Below, piece by piece: positions 52,236-61,275 of a DNA stretch of 64,000 bases (positions within the stretch are counted from its first letter, which is position 1; each line of letters begins with the position of its first letter). The stretch spans positions 558,001 to 622,000 of the forward strand of contig NZ_CP021361.1 in NCBI RefSeq assembly GCF_002157145.1. The letters run 5' to 3'. A program made the translations under genes and the position numbers. Below the pieces are notes generated by a model, which saw nothing but the letters and a program-made list of their open reading frames with translations, was not told where the DNA came from and made no database searches. Source of the stretch: Acidovorax carolinensis (GTDB lineage Bacteria; Pseudomonadota; Gammaproteobacteria; Burkholderiales; Burkholderiaceae_C).

Positions 52236-53954
52236 ATGAGCAAGGAAGAAACCACACCCGGCGGCCTGTTGTCCAAGGTGGTGCGGTTTGTGCGCAACCC
52301 CACGGTCAACTGGACGGAGCTCGACTCGATCCAGGCCGACCGCGAGAGCCAATACAGCAAGCAGATGCTCAAGGAGATGATCGAACGCAAGCGGCGCAAC
52401 GACTTCGTGCGCCGCCGCGAGTTCGATCAGTTGCGCAAGCTGCGCCAGCGCGAGGTGCTGCAGGGCCATCGCGCGGACGACCCTGCGGGCCGCCCGTCGT
52501 TCTTTCAGAGCAGCATGGCGTCACCCGACGAGCGCGCCGTCACGCTCAAGAAGATCGACGAGATCGAAGCGCAGATGTCCCAGCAGTGGTGGAAGGGCAA
52601 GCAGACGGCAGATGCTCCCACCCAGCCTGCCGACATGCAGCCCCATGACCAAGAGGGCGCCGCCGCGCGAGCCTATGCGCCCACCCGGCCGGGCACTTTG
52701 CAGGCGCCGCTGGAGGCCAGGCCCTCGGTGGCGCCCTTGTTTGCGGATGACAGCATGCCCATTGCGGGATTTGGCGGCAAGGATGCCACCTTGCGCGCTG
52801 ACGCACCCGCGGCGTCTTACAAGCCTGTGGCTCCCGCCGCCGAACGTGAACCCGCAGTCGAACCGGAGGAATTCGTGCACGAACCCGATCTAGAAGAAGC
52901 CGCCATACGGTTTGCCAATGGCGACCATGCCGGCGCCGAGTCTGGCCTGCGGGATGTACTTGCCCAGCACGAGCAGGACGACCCTGAGCAGCAGCTGGAA
53001 ATCTGGATGACGCTGTTTGACCTGTATCGTGCCACCGGCCAGCAGGACCGTTTCGATACCCTGGCGATCGATTTTGCTGCGCGCTTCAGCCGGTCGGCGC
53101 CCTTGTGGTTTTCGATGCCCGAGCAACTGGGGCTGGCCTCTGCGGCTGCGACAGAAGCCGCGCCAGTGGCAGCACGGCGTGATTTCAGCTGGGCGGCGCC
53201 TTCGACCGTGGCCGTGTCGTCCGTGGCCGCGTTGCAGGCCGCGCTGGCCCGAGCCACCTCGCCCTGGACCCTGGCCTGGGGCCGCCTGGCCGCCATTGAC
53301 GAGGCGGCCGTGCCGCTGCTGGCCGACCAGTTCACCCAGTGGGCCGATCGCAGCGGACAGTTCGTGTTTTCCGGCGTGTCCGCCCTCAATGCCCTGCTGG
53401 AGAGCAAGACCCAGTCGGGCGACCGGTCCACCAGCCCCGAGTGGTGGCGGCTGCGCATGGCGGCCTTGCGGCTCATGGTCAGCCCGGATGAGTTCGAGCT
53501 GGTCGCGCTGGACTACTGCGTGACCTATGAAGTCTCGCCGCCCTCGTGGAGTGCGCCGCGCTGTGGCTATTCGGACAGTGAAAACGCGGCCGCGCCCACT
53601 GCGCAAGCCGCCGCACGCGATCTGCTGGCCCCCGAGGCGGCAGATGCCACCGTGCCTGCAGCGCTCGAATCGGTTCCCCCTGCGGCGACGCTCAGTGGCC
53701 ATATTGACGGCGATGCCGCGCCACTGCTGGAGCCTTTCCAGGCGCTGGCGCGACCCGGTGAACCCTTGATCATCGGCTGCGACCGTCTGATCCGCATCGA
53801 TTTCGGCGCCGCCGGCTCGGTGCTCAACTGGGCTGCCGAGCAGCAGTCCCGTGGCCATGTGGTGCAGTTTCACAATCTGCACCGCCTGGTGGCGATCTTC
53901 TTCAATGTGATCGGTGTCAACGAGCACGCCTGGGTGATTCCGCGCAAGAACTGA
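52236..53954 (+). CDS. STAS domain-containing protein (uncharacterised, Comamonadaceae type)
   Basis: A 572-residue cytoplasmic protein of unknown function between dksA and hslVU. Residues about 1-100 are basic and helical (VRFVRNPTVNWTELDSIQAD, MIERKRRNDFVRRREF), followed by a Pro/Ala-rich linker (about 120-215). The middle (about 215-290) has IRFANGDHAGAESGLRDVLA, resembling a tetratricopeptide/FimV-type helix pair, and the end (about 465-572) is a STAS-like domain with PLIIGCDRLIRIDFGAAGSV and VVQFHNLHRLVAIFFNVIG, as in MlaB-type or anti-sigma antagonists. There is no membrane segment. Such proteins could act in signalling or scaffolding; a job in lipid transport is possible but unsupported. 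Confidence 0.75.
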   Translation: MSKEETTPGGLLSKVVRFVRNPTVNWTELDSIQADRESQYSKQMLKEMIERKRRNDFVRRREFDQLRKLRQREVLQGHRADDPAGRPSFFQSSMASPDERAVTLKKIDEIEAQMSQQWWKGKQTADAPTQPADMQPHDQEGAAARAYAPTRPGTLQAPLEARPSVAPLFADDSMPIAGFGGKDATLRADAPAASYKPVAPAAEREPAVEPEEFVHEPDLEEAAIRFANGDHAGAESGLRDVLAQHEQDDPEQQLEIWMTLFDLYRATGQQDRFDTLAIDFAARFSRSAPLWFSMPEQLGLASAAATEAAPVAARRDFSWAAPSTVAVSSVAALQAALARATSPWTLAWGRLAAIDEAAVPLLADQFTQWADRSGQFVFSGVSALNALLESKTQSGDRSTSPEWWRLRMAALRLMVSPDEFELVALDYCVTYEVSPPSWSAPRCGYSDSENAAAPTAQAAARDLLAPEAADATVPAALESVPPAATLSGHIDGDAAPLLEPFQALARPGEPLIIGCDRLIRIDFGAAGSVLNWAAEQQSRGHVVQFHNLHRLVAIFFNVIGVNEHAWVIPRKN

Positions 53955-54020
53955 AGCGGCGGTGGATGATCTGGGGCTGGCGGCTTGCAAACGGCAGCCC
54001 CGCCCTCACCTGAACCGGCT

Positions 54021-54584
54021 ATGGACCAATCTAGCCAAACCCCTGTTTTCCACGGCACCACCATCCTGAGTGTGCGCCGCCAGACGCCCCAGGGCCTGCA
54101 GGTCGCCATTGGCGGCGACGGCCAGGTCACCCTGGGCAATATCGTCGTCAAGGGCACGGCGCGCAAGGTGCGCAAGCTCTACCACGGCAAGGTGCTGGCG
54201 GGTTTCGCCGGTGCCACGGCCGACGCCTTCACGCTGTTCGAGCGTTTCGAGGCCAAGCTGGAAAAGCACCAGGGGCACCTCACCCGCGCCGCCATCGAAC
54301 TCACCAAGGACTGGCGCACCGACCGCGTGCTGCGCCGCCTGGAGGCCATGCTGGCCGTGGCCGACGCCAGCGCCTCGCTGATCATCACCGGCAACGGCGA
54401 TGTGCTGGAGCCCGAACAGGGCATCGTGTCCATCGGGTCGGGTGGCGCCTACGCGCATTCGGCCGCCAAGGCGCTGCTCAACCACACCGATCTGTCGGCC
54501 CAGGACATCGTCAAGCGCTCGCTGGAAATCGCCGGCGAGCTGTGCATCTACACCAACATGAACCACACCATCGAGACGCTTTGA
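54021..54584 (+). CDS. hslV: ATP-dependent protease proteolytic subunit HslV
   Basis: A 187-residue threonine peptidase of the HslUV complex. The active-site Thr follows a 12-residue propeptide: [20 protein letters not shown]. This is longer than in E. coli, where the Thr follows the initiator Met, and is usual in beta-proteobacteria. [20 protein letters not shown] and [20 protein letters not shown] carry the catalytic lysine and the subunit interface. It forms a hexameric double ring capped by HslU, encoded 86 bases downstream; a family-A repeat fills most of that gap, so the operon is interrupted by a potential hairpin but the genes are still co-oriented. Confidence 0.95.
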   Translation: MDQSSQTPVFHGTTILSVRRQTPQGLQVAIGGDGQVTLGNIVVKGTARKVRKLYHGKVLAGFAGATADAFTLFERFEAKLEKHQGHLTRAAIELTKDWRTDRVLRRLEAMLAVADASASLIITGNGDVLEPEQGIVSIGSGGAYAHSAAKALLNHTDLSAQDIVKRSLEIAGELCIYTNMNHTIETL

Positions 54585-54600
54585 GCGCGGGTGTTGGGTT

Positions 54601-54650
54601 GCTATATTATTCATAGCTGTTTGCGCTTGATTGATAAGCGTTGCGGCCAT
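54601..54650 (+). repeat. Short interspersed repeat, family A (clear copy, hslV-hslU gap)
   Basis: ATAGCTGTTTGCGCTTGATT, then GATAAGCGTTGCGGCC. It lies in the 86-base gap of the hslVU operon, close to identical to the copy at 38186. Confidence 0.88.
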
Positions 54651-54670
54651 TTTTGACTGTGGATTCATCT

Positions 54671-55996
54671 ATGTCGTCCATGACCCCCCAGGAAATCGTT
54701 TCCGAACTCGACAACCACATCGTTGGCCAGGCCAGCGCCAAGCGCGCCGTGGCCATTGCGCTGCGCAACCGCTGGCGCCGTCAGCAGGTCGAGGGCAGCC
54801 TGCGCCAGGAAATCACGCCCAAGAACATCCTCATGATCGGGCCCACGGGCGTGGGCAAGACCGAGATCGCCCGGCGCTTGGCGCGCCTGGCCGATGCGCC
54901 CTTCATCAAGGTGGAGGCCACCAAGTTCACCGAAGTGGGCTACGTCGGCAAGGATGTGGATGCCATCATCCGCGACCTGGCCGAAATGGCCGTCAAGCAG
55001 ACGCGCGAGTCGGAAATGAAGAAGGTGCGCACCCGCGCCGAAGATGCGGCCGAAGAGCGCATTCTGGACGTGCTGATCCCGCCGGCCCGCGCCGCGGCAG
55101 GCGCCGAGCCGGCCAGCGACAGCACGGCACGCCAGGTGTTTCGCAAGAAGCTGCGCGAAGGCGGCCTGGACGACAAGGACATCGAGATCGACCTGGCCGA
55201 GAGCCGCCCCCAGTTGGAACTGATGGGCCCGGCGGGCATGGAGGAAATGACCGAGCAGTTGCGCGGCATGTTCAGCCAGATGGGACAGGACAAGCGCCGC
55301 GCGCGCAAGCTCAAGATTGCCGAGGCCCTGAAGCTGCTCATCGAGGAGGAGGCCGCCAAGCTGGTGAACGAGGAAGAGATCCGGGCCCGCGCCATTGCCA
55401 ATGCCGAGCAGAACGGCATCGTGTTCATCGACGAGATCGACAAGGTGGCGGCGCGCCAGGAGACCAGTGGCGCCGACGTGTCGCGCCAGGGCGTGCAGCG
55501 CGACCTGCTGCCACTGGTGGAGGGCACCACGGTGTCCACCAAATACGGCATGGTCAAAACGGACCACATTCTGTTCATCGCCTCCGGCGCGTTCCACCTG
55601 TCCAAGCCCAGCGACCTGATTCCCGAACTGCAGGGGCGCTTTCCGATCCGGGTGGAACTTGAATCCCTTTCGGTGCAGGACTTTGAAGCCATCCTCACGC
55701 AGACCCACGCCTCGCTGGTCAAGCAATACCAGGCGCTGCTGGCCACCGAGGGCGTGACGCTTGAATTTCTGCCCGAAGGCATTACGCGCCTGGCGCATAT
55801 CGCCTTCGATGTGAACGAGCGCACCGAAAATATCGGTGCGCGCCGCCTGGCCACCGTGATGGAGCGGCTACTCGACGACGTGAGCTTCGACGCGGCCCGC
55901 CTGTCCGGCCAGACGGTGACCGTGGACGCGGCCTATGTCGACACACGCCTGCAAACCCTGAGCCAGGATGAAGACCTGTCGCGCTACATCCTTTGA
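54671..55996 (+). CDS. hslU: ATP-dependent protease ATPase subunit HslU
   Basis: A 441-residue AAA+ unfoldase that feeds substrates to HslV. It begins [20 protein letters not shown], Walker A is [14 protein letters not shown] near residue 58, Walker [15 protein letters not shown] near 250, the intermediate (I) domain spans about 110-240, and the C-terminal end [15 protein letters not shown] inserts into HslV. All needed motifs and the C-terminal hydrophobic residue are present. ATG 54671 gives the family N-terminus. It lies in the conserved hslVU operon, and the next 304 bases hold the mraZ promoter. Confidence 0.96.
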   Translation: MSSMTPQEIVSELDNHIVGQASAKRAVAIALRNRWRRQQVEGSLRQEITPKNILMIGPTGVGKTEIARRLARLADAPFIKVEATKFTEVGYVGKDVDAIIRDLAEMAVKQTRESEMKKVRTRAEDAAEERILDVLIPPARAAAGAEPASDSTARQVFRKKLREGGLDDKDIEIDLAESRPQLELMGPAGMEEMTEQLRGMFSQMGQDKRRARKLKIAEALKLLIEEEAAKLVNEEEIRARAIANAEQNGIVFIDEIDKVAARQETSGADVSRQGVQRDLLPLVEGTTVSTKYGMVKTDHILFIASGAFHLSKPSDLIPELQGRFPIRVELESLSVQDFEAILTQTHASLVKQYQALLATEGVTLEFLPEGITRLAHIAFDVNERTENIGARRLATVMERLLDDVSFDAARLSGQTVTVDAAYVDTRLQTLSQDEDLSRYIL

Positions 55997-56300
55997 GAAC
56001 AATGCTCACGATCTCGCCCCGGCCGCGGGCAGATCGTGAATGCGTTCCAGCCCGGTTTGCCTTCAGGTAACACTTCCATAGGCAGTTCTAAGTGCTTATT
56101 GGGTAAAGGATTTTGTCGTTTTCGTTCCTGCGAAATCGCTGCTAAGTCCTTGATTTCATTGCAAAAGTTTGTTGCACACCCCCTTGTTTGGCGCGCTTTT
56201 CCTGCTACAGTGCAAAAAAGTGCAATTAAGTGGTGAAAAGTGCCCTTGAACTCCGATATCCGGGTTTGAGGGGCCATCGCCCGAATAGGGGAATCGGTCC
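55997..56300 (+). promoter_or_regulatory. 304-bp promoter region of the dcw cluster
   Basis: A comparatively AT-rich spacer between hslU and mraZ. A possible promoter is TTGTTT (56184-56189), 16 bases, TACAGT (56206-56211). The four AGTG repeats at 56209-56242 overlap and follow its -10. There is no obvious gene. The segment 56060-56160 is unusually low in GC for this genome. Confidence 0.6.
56209..56242 (+). promoter_or_regulatory. MraZ box: four AGTG repeats at 10-bp spacing
   Basis: AGTG occurs at 56209, 56219, 56229 and 56239, exactly 10 bases apart, within a (A)AAGTG-N pattern. MraZ is known to bind arrays of such short direct repeats upstream of its own gene (AAAGTG-type in mollicutes, TGGGN-type in E. 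coli). Here the array ends 59 bases before the mraZ start, which fits autoregulation of the division cluster. Confidence 0.8.
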
Positions 56301-56729
56301 GTGTTTCAAGGTGCCTCGTCGCTGAGTCTCGATGCGAAAGGTCGGCTGTCTGTGCCGACCCGGCATCGTGACGTCCTGAGCGCGACGGCTGCCGGCCAAC
56401 TCACGATCACCAAGCACCCCCACGGCTGCCTGATGGTGTTTCCCCGCCCGGAGTGGGAAAAGTTTCGCGAACGCATCAGCCAGCTACCCATGTCCGCCCA
56501 GTGGTGGAAGCGCATCTTCCTGGGCAACGCCATGGACGTGGAGATGGACGCCACCGGCCGCGTGCTGGTGTCGCCCGAGTTGCGCGAGGCGGCCGGCATT
56601 GCCAAGGACGCCATCCTGCTGGGCATGGGCAACCATTTCGAACTGTGGGACAAGGCCACGTACGACGCGCAGGAAGCGCAGGCCATGCAGGGCGAAATGC
56701 CCGATGTGTTCAAGGATTTCTCTTTCTAA
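56301..56729 (+). CDS. mraZ: Transcriptional regulator MraZ
   Basis: A 142-residue AbrB-fold DNA-binding protein, the first gene and repressor of the division/cell-wall cluster. It begins (GTG 56301) [20 protein letters not shown] and has two AbrB-like halves; the second has [20 protein letters not shown] near residue 88. DNA-binding residues DAKGR and DATGR are both intact. The GTG start follows GGGGAAT, a weak ribosome site, but it is the family start. The four-repeat box upstream should be its operator. The rsmH gene begins 5 bases after its stop. Confidence 0.95.
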   Translation: MFQGASSLSLDAKGRLSVPTRHRDVLSATAAGQLTITKHPHGCLMVFPRPEWEKFRERISQLPMSAQWWKRIFLGNAMDVEMDATGRVLVSPELREAAGIAKDAILLGMGNHFELWDKATYDAQEAQAMQGEMPDVFKDFSF

Positions 56730-56734
56730 GGCCC

Positions 56735-57667
56735 GTGGTGACCCCTGATCTGCAACACACCACCGTCCTGCTTGATGAAGCGGTCGACGCGCTGCTGGGC
56801 GGTGCGGGCCGCGAGCCCGCCGGCACCTGGGTGGATGCCACCTTTGGCCGGGGAGGGCATTCGCGCCGCATCCTGCTGCGGCTGGGGCCGCAAGGGCGCC
56901 TTGTGGCCTTTGACAAGGACCCCGAAGCCATCGCCGAAGCAACGCGCATCACCGATGCGCGTTTTTCCATTCGGCACGAAGGTTTTCGCCATCTGGCGGA
57001 TTTGCCGCCGGGCAGTGCGGCCGGGGTGCTGATGGACCTGGGCGTGAGCTCGCCCCAGATCGACAGCCCCGGGCGCGGCTTCAGTTTCCGTTTCGACGGC
57101 CCGCTGGACATGCGCATGGACACCACGCGTGGCGAGAGCGTGGCCCAGTGGCTGGCCACTGCCGAGGTTCAACAGATTGCGGAGGTGATACGTGACTACG
57201 GTGAAGAACGGTTTGCTGGCCCCATTGCAAAGGCGATTGTTGCTCGGCGCGAGGAACGGGGCCCCCTTGCGACCACCGCCGAGCTGGCCGATCTCGTGGC
57301 TGGTGCGGTCAAAACCCGCGAGTCGGGCCAGAACCCTGCAACGCGCACATTTCAGGCTTTACGGATTTTCATCAACGCTGAACTTGAAGAGCTGCAACAA
57401 GCACTAGAAGCCAGCCTGCATGTGCTGCAGCCCGGTGGCCGGCTGGTGGTCATCAGTTTTCATTCACTCGAAGACCGCATCGTCAAGCAGTTCATTGCGC
57501 AGCATTCCAAGGACGTGTACGACCGCCGCGCGCCCTTTGCCCCGCCCAAGGTCATGAAGCTGGTCGCGCTGGACCGCGTCAAGCCCAGCGCGGCCGAAGT
57601 GGCGGCCAATCCCCGTTCGCGCAGCGCCATCATGCGCGTGGCCGAGCGGACGGAGGCACCGGCATGA
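56735..57667 (+). CDS. rsmH: 16S rRNA (cytosine1402-N4)-methyltransferase RsmH
   Basis: A 310-residue SAM-dependent methyltransferase (MraW) acting on 16S rRNA C1402. The SAM-binding motif is [20 protein letters not shown] near residue 31, [20 protein letters not shown] near 100, and [20 protein letters not shown] near 235. The start is GTG 56735 or the next codon GTG 56738; no ATG is near. It overlaps ftsL by four bases (ATGA). The length and all family blocks are normal. Part of the dcw cluster. Confidence 0.95.
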   Translation: MVTPDLQHTTVLLDEAVDALLGGAGREPAGTWVDATFGRGGHSRRILLRLGPQGRLVAFDKDPEAIAEATRITDARFSIRHEGFRHLADLPPGSAAGVLMDLGVSSPQIDSPGRGFSFRFDGPLDMRMDTTRGESVAQWLATAEVQQIAEVIRDYGEERFAGPIAKAIVARREERGPLATTAELADLVAGAVKTRESGQNPATRTFQALRIFINAELEELQQALEASLHVLQPGGRLVVISFHSLEDRIVKQFIAQHSKDVYDRRAPFAPPKVMKLVALDRVKPSAAEVAANPRSRSAIMRVAERTEAPA

Positions 57668-57969
57668 CCCGGCTCAGCCTCGTCCTGCTGGTGGCGGTCA
57701 TGGCCAGTGCCCTGTATCTGGTGCATACGCAGTATGAGTCGCGCCGCCTGTTCACCCAGCTGGACCGGGCCGTTGCCGAGTCGCGCCGGCTGGAAACCGA
57801 GCACCAGCGGCTCCAGGTGGAAAAGCGCGCCCAAGCCACGCCGTTGCGGGTGGAAAAACTGGCGCGGGCGCAGTTGCACATGCGCACGGCCACTCCGGCC
57901 ATCACCCAGTATGTGGCCGACCCTGCCGGTGCCAATGGCTCCACGATCGTTTCGGGGGTGCAGCCATGA
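57664..57969 (+). CDS. ftsL: Cell division protein FtsL
   Basis: A 101-residue bitopic protein of the divisome, working with FtsB and FtsQ to recruit FtsW/FtsI. One membrane segment ([20 protein letters not shown], residues 4-23) is followed by a periplasmic coiled coil ([20 protein letters not shown]) and a low-complexity tail. It overlaps rsmH at the start and ftsI at the stop by four bases each, so translation of the three is coupled. The position alone makes the identity firm, as FtsL proteins are poorly conserved. Confidence 0.92.
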   Translation: MTRLSLVLLVAVMASALYLVHTQYESRRLFTQLDRAVAESRRLETEHQRLQVEKRAQATPLRVEKLARAQLHMRTATPAITQYVADPAGANGSTIVSGVQP

Positions 57970-59710
57970 GCCGCAGCGTGCTCTACACCTCCAGCCCGCT
58001 GCTGGCCAGCAAGACGCCCGTATGGCGCAGCAAGTTCATCGTGGCCATGATTGCGCTGGGCTTCGTGGGCTGGGCGCGCGCGCGGCTTATGTGCAGGTGT
58101 TCGGCAACGCATTTTTTCAGCGCCAGGGCGAAGTGCGCTTCGCGCGCACGCTCGAATTGCCGGCCAACCGGGGCAAGATCCTCGACCGCAACGGGCTCAT
58201 CCTGGCATCCAGCGTGCCGGCGGCCAGCATCTGGGCCATTCCCGAAGACGTCGAGCAGGACAAGCCCGAGGTGCGCGCCAAGCTCAAGCAACTGGCCCGT
58301 CTGCTTGACATGCCCCTGGCCGAGCTGAACGCCAAGCTGGCCGACGAAGACAAGACGTTTGTCTGGATCAAGCGCCAGCTCGACTGGGACATTGGCCAGC
58401 AGATCACGGCCCTCGACATCAAGGGCATTTACCAGCGCAAGGAATACAAGCGCCAATACCCCGAGGGCGAAGCGGCTGCGCATGTGGTCGGCTTCACCAA
58501 TGTGGAAGACAAGGGCCAGGAGGGCATGGAGCTGGCCTTCAACAGCGAGCTGGCCGGGCGCGCCGGCTCGCGCCGCGTGATCAAGGACCGCCTTGGCCGA
58601 GTGGTCGAAGGCGTGGGCGAGACCGTGCCGCCGGTGGATGGCCGCGACATGCAGCTGTCCATCGACAGCAAGGTGCAGTTTTTCGCCTACCAGAAGCTGC
58701 GCGACCAGGTCGCTGCCCACAAGGCCAAGGCGGGCAGCGTGGTGGTGCTCGATGCGCACACGGGCGAGCTGCTGGCCCTGGCCAACTACCCCAGCTACGT
58801 GCCCGACAAGCGCCAGAACCTCACCGGCGAGCAGCTGCGCAACCGCGCGCTCACCGATGTGTTCGAGCCGGGCTCGACCATCAAGCCCATCACGGTGGGC
58901 ATTGCGCTCGAAAGCGGCCGCGTCAAGCCCGAGACCGTGATCGACACCTCCCCTGGGCGTCTCACGATCACGGGCTCCACCATCAGCGACACGCACAGCT
59001 ATGGCGCGTTGACGGTGGAGGGAGTGATCCAGAAATCGAGCAACGTGGGCACCACCAAGATCGCCATGCAGCTGCCCGCGCGCGAGATGTGGGAAACCTT
59101 CTCGGCCGTTGGCTTTGGCCAGAAACCGCAGATTGCATTTCCGGGGGCGGTGAGCGGGCGTTTGCGGCCCTATAAAACCTGGCGCCCCATCGAGCAGGCC
59201 ACCATGTCCTATGGCTATGGCCTCTCGGCCAGCCTGGTCCAGATGGCGCGCTCATACACCGTGTTTGCCAACAGCGGGCGCGTCATTCCCGCCACCATGC
59301 TCAAGACCAACGAGCCCCCGGTGGGCGTGCCCGTGTTCTCCGAGCGCACGGCCGACCAGGTGCGCAAGATGCTGCAGATGGCCGCTGGCCCCGGCGGCAC
59401 GGGGCAAAAGGCGCAGACGGTGGGCTATTCAGTGGGCGGCAAGTCGGGCACGGCGCGCAAGCAGGTCGGCAAAAACTACGCCGCCGGCAAATACCGCGCC
59501 TGGTTCACCGGCCTGGCGCCCATCGACAAACCGCGCATCATCGTGGCCGTGATGATCGACGAGCCCAGCAACGGCCAGGTGTATGGCGGCCTCGTGGCAG
59601 CGCCGGTGTTCAGCGAAGTGGTGCAGCAGACCCTGCGCATGATGGGCGTGCAGCCGGACATGGCCGTCAAGCCGCAGATCGTCACCAATGGCGTGGAGGA
59701 GTCGCTGTGA
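57966..59710 (+). CDS. ftsI: Septal peptidoglycan transpeptidase FtsI (PBP3), apparent frameshift
   Basis: The essential septum-specific transpeptidase. The body shows the PBP2/3 dimerisation part (GKILDRNGLILASSVPAASI) and the active site: SxxK in EPGSTIKPITVG, SSN in QKSSNVGTTKIAM and KTG as GKSGTARKQVGK. The N-terminus [20 protein letters not shown] with the membrane segment FIVAMIALGFVG reads in one frame from ATG 57966 and the rest (GARAAYVQVFGNAFF onward) in another. One extra G in the run 58067-58069 gives FVGLGARAAYVQ and a 581-residue protein. Since ftsI is needed for growth, a base is probably missing from the sequence, not from the genome. Confidence 0.88.
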
Positions 59711-61275
59711 TGCATACGCTGACCTCGTCCCAAGATGCCGTGCAGTGGTTGCGCGAGCGCGTCACCGGCACCTTGCAGACCGACAGCCGCCTGGTGGCAC
59801 CCGGCGACGGATTCATTGCCTGGCCCGGCGCCGCGACCGACGGGCGCTCCCATGTGGCCGATGCCCTGGTGCGCGGTGCGGCGGCATGCCTTGTGGAGCA
59901 GGCGGGTGTGGAGGCGTTCGGTTTCACGGGCGATCACATCGCCGCAGTGCATGGTCTCAAGGCCGCCACCGGGCCCATTGCCGCGCAGTGGTTCGACCGC
60001 CCCACCAGGCAACTCGCCGTGCTGGCCGTGACGGGCACCAATGGCAAGACCAGCACGGCGTGGTGGCTGGCGGGTGCCTGGAATTCGCTATCAAATAAAG
60101 AGCTTTATGCGCAGACTGGCTGTGCGCTGGTGGGTACTTTGGGCATGGGGGTGCCGCCCGCCCTCGAATCCACGGGCATGACCACGCCCGACCCGGTGCG
60201 CCTGCAGCGCGCGTTTCGCGAATATGCCGACCAGGGGCTGGGTGCTTGCGCCATCGAGGCGTCCTCCATCGGATTGGCGGAGGCACGCCTCGCGGGCACG
60301 CAGATTCGCGTGGCCATCTTCACCAATTTCACCCAGGACCACCTCGACTACCACGGCAGCATGGCCGACTACTGGCTGGCCAAGCGCGCCCTGTTCGCCT
60401 GGCCTGGTCTGCAGGCGGCCGTCATCAACGTGGACGACCCGGCCGGTGCGCAGCTGCACGCCGAACTGACGGGTGGTGCGCTTGATCTGTGGAGCATCTC
60501 CGCTCAGGGGCCGGCGCGGTTGGTGGCGCAGGACATCGCCCTGGGCGACCAGGGACTGCGCTTCACCGTGGTGGAGGGCTCGCAACGGCAGCAGCTGCAG
60601 ACCCGCGTGATCGGCCACTACAACGTGCTGAACCTGCTGGGCGTGCTGGCCACGCTGCGCAGCCAGGGCGTGCCGCTGGCTGATGCCGCGCGGGCCTGTA
60701 CCGGCCTGCAACCCGTGCCCGGCCGCATGCAGCGGCTGGTGGCGCCGGGGCAACCGCTGGTGGCGGTGGACTATGCCCACACCCCCGACGCTCTGGACAA
60801 GGCCTTGCAGGCGCTGCGCCCGCTGGCCGTGGAGCGCGGCGGCCAGCTGTGGTGTGTGTTCGGCTGTGGCGGAGACCGCGATGCCGGCAAGCGCCCGCTG
60901 ATGGGCGCCGTGGCGCAGCAGCATGCCGACTGGGTGGTGGTGACCAGCGACAACCCGCGCAGCGAAGAGCCTGTGGCCATCCTGCACCAGATCCTGCAAG
61001 GCACGATTGCCGGCGAGACGGTTCGGGCCGAACCTGATCGTGCAGCCGCCATTGCGCTGGCTATCGGCGAGGCCGATGCGGCCGATGTGGTGCTGATCGC
61101 CGGCAAGGGCCACGAGGACTATCAGGAAACAGCCGGCGTGCGCCGGCCGTTTGACGACATGGCGCAGGCGCAGGCAGCGCTGGCCGCCCGGGAGCCAGCA
61201 CATGGGCATGATGAACCTGCAGCAGGCGCTGGAATGGATTCAACGCAGCATTCCCGAGGCCCGCCTGGTGGGTGA
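59710..61275 (+). CDS. murE: UDP-N-acetylmuramoyl-tripeptide synthetase MurE (meso-DAP adding)
   Basis: The ligase that adds meso-diaminopimelate to UDP-MurNAc-dipeptide. ATP site TGTNGKTSTAWWLAG near residue 111, DTRTL-like substrate part, FTNFTQDHLDYHG near 205 and the DAP-specific DNPRSEEPVA near 414 are present. TGATG links the ftsI stop and its ATG at 59710. Residues about 126-138 (SLSNKELYAQTGC) come from a family-A repeat. The frame runs 64-74 bases into murF, unlike the other junctions here; an extra G near 61195 would end it at TGA 61209-61211 as a 500-residue protein with the usual ATGA overlap. The catalytic part is unaffected. Confidence 0.93.
   Translation: MHTLTSSQDAVQWLRERVTGTLQTDSRLVAPGDGFIAWPGAATDGRSHVADALVRGAAACLVEQAGVEAFGFTGDHIAAVHGLKAATGPIAAQWFDRPTRQLAVLAVTGTNGKTSTAWWLAGAWNSLSNKELYAQTGCALVGTLGMGVPPALESTGMTTPDPVRLQRAFREYADQGLGACAIEASSIGLAEARLAGTQIRVAIFTNFTQDHLDYHGSMADYWLAKRALFAWPGLQAAVINVDDPAGAQLHAELTGGALDLWSISAQGPARLVAQDIALGDQGLRFTVVEGSQRQQLQTRVIGHYNVLNLLGVLATLRSQGVPLADAARACTGLQPVPGRMQRLVAPGQPLVAVDYAHTPDALDKALQALRPLAVERGGQLWCVFGCGGDRDAGKRPLMGAVAQQHADWVVVTSDNPRSEEPVAILHQILQGTIAGETVRAEPDRAAAIALAIGEADAADVVLIAGKGHEDYQETAGVRRPFDDMAQAQAALAAREPAHGHDEPAAGAGMDSTQHSRGPPGG
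60086..60124 (+). repeat. Short interspersed repeat, family A (inside murE)
   Basis: CGCTATCAAATAAAGAGCTT, then TATGCGCAGACTGGCTGTGCGC. It is read in frame in murE between the ATP loop and the next conserved block. Confidence 0.65.
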
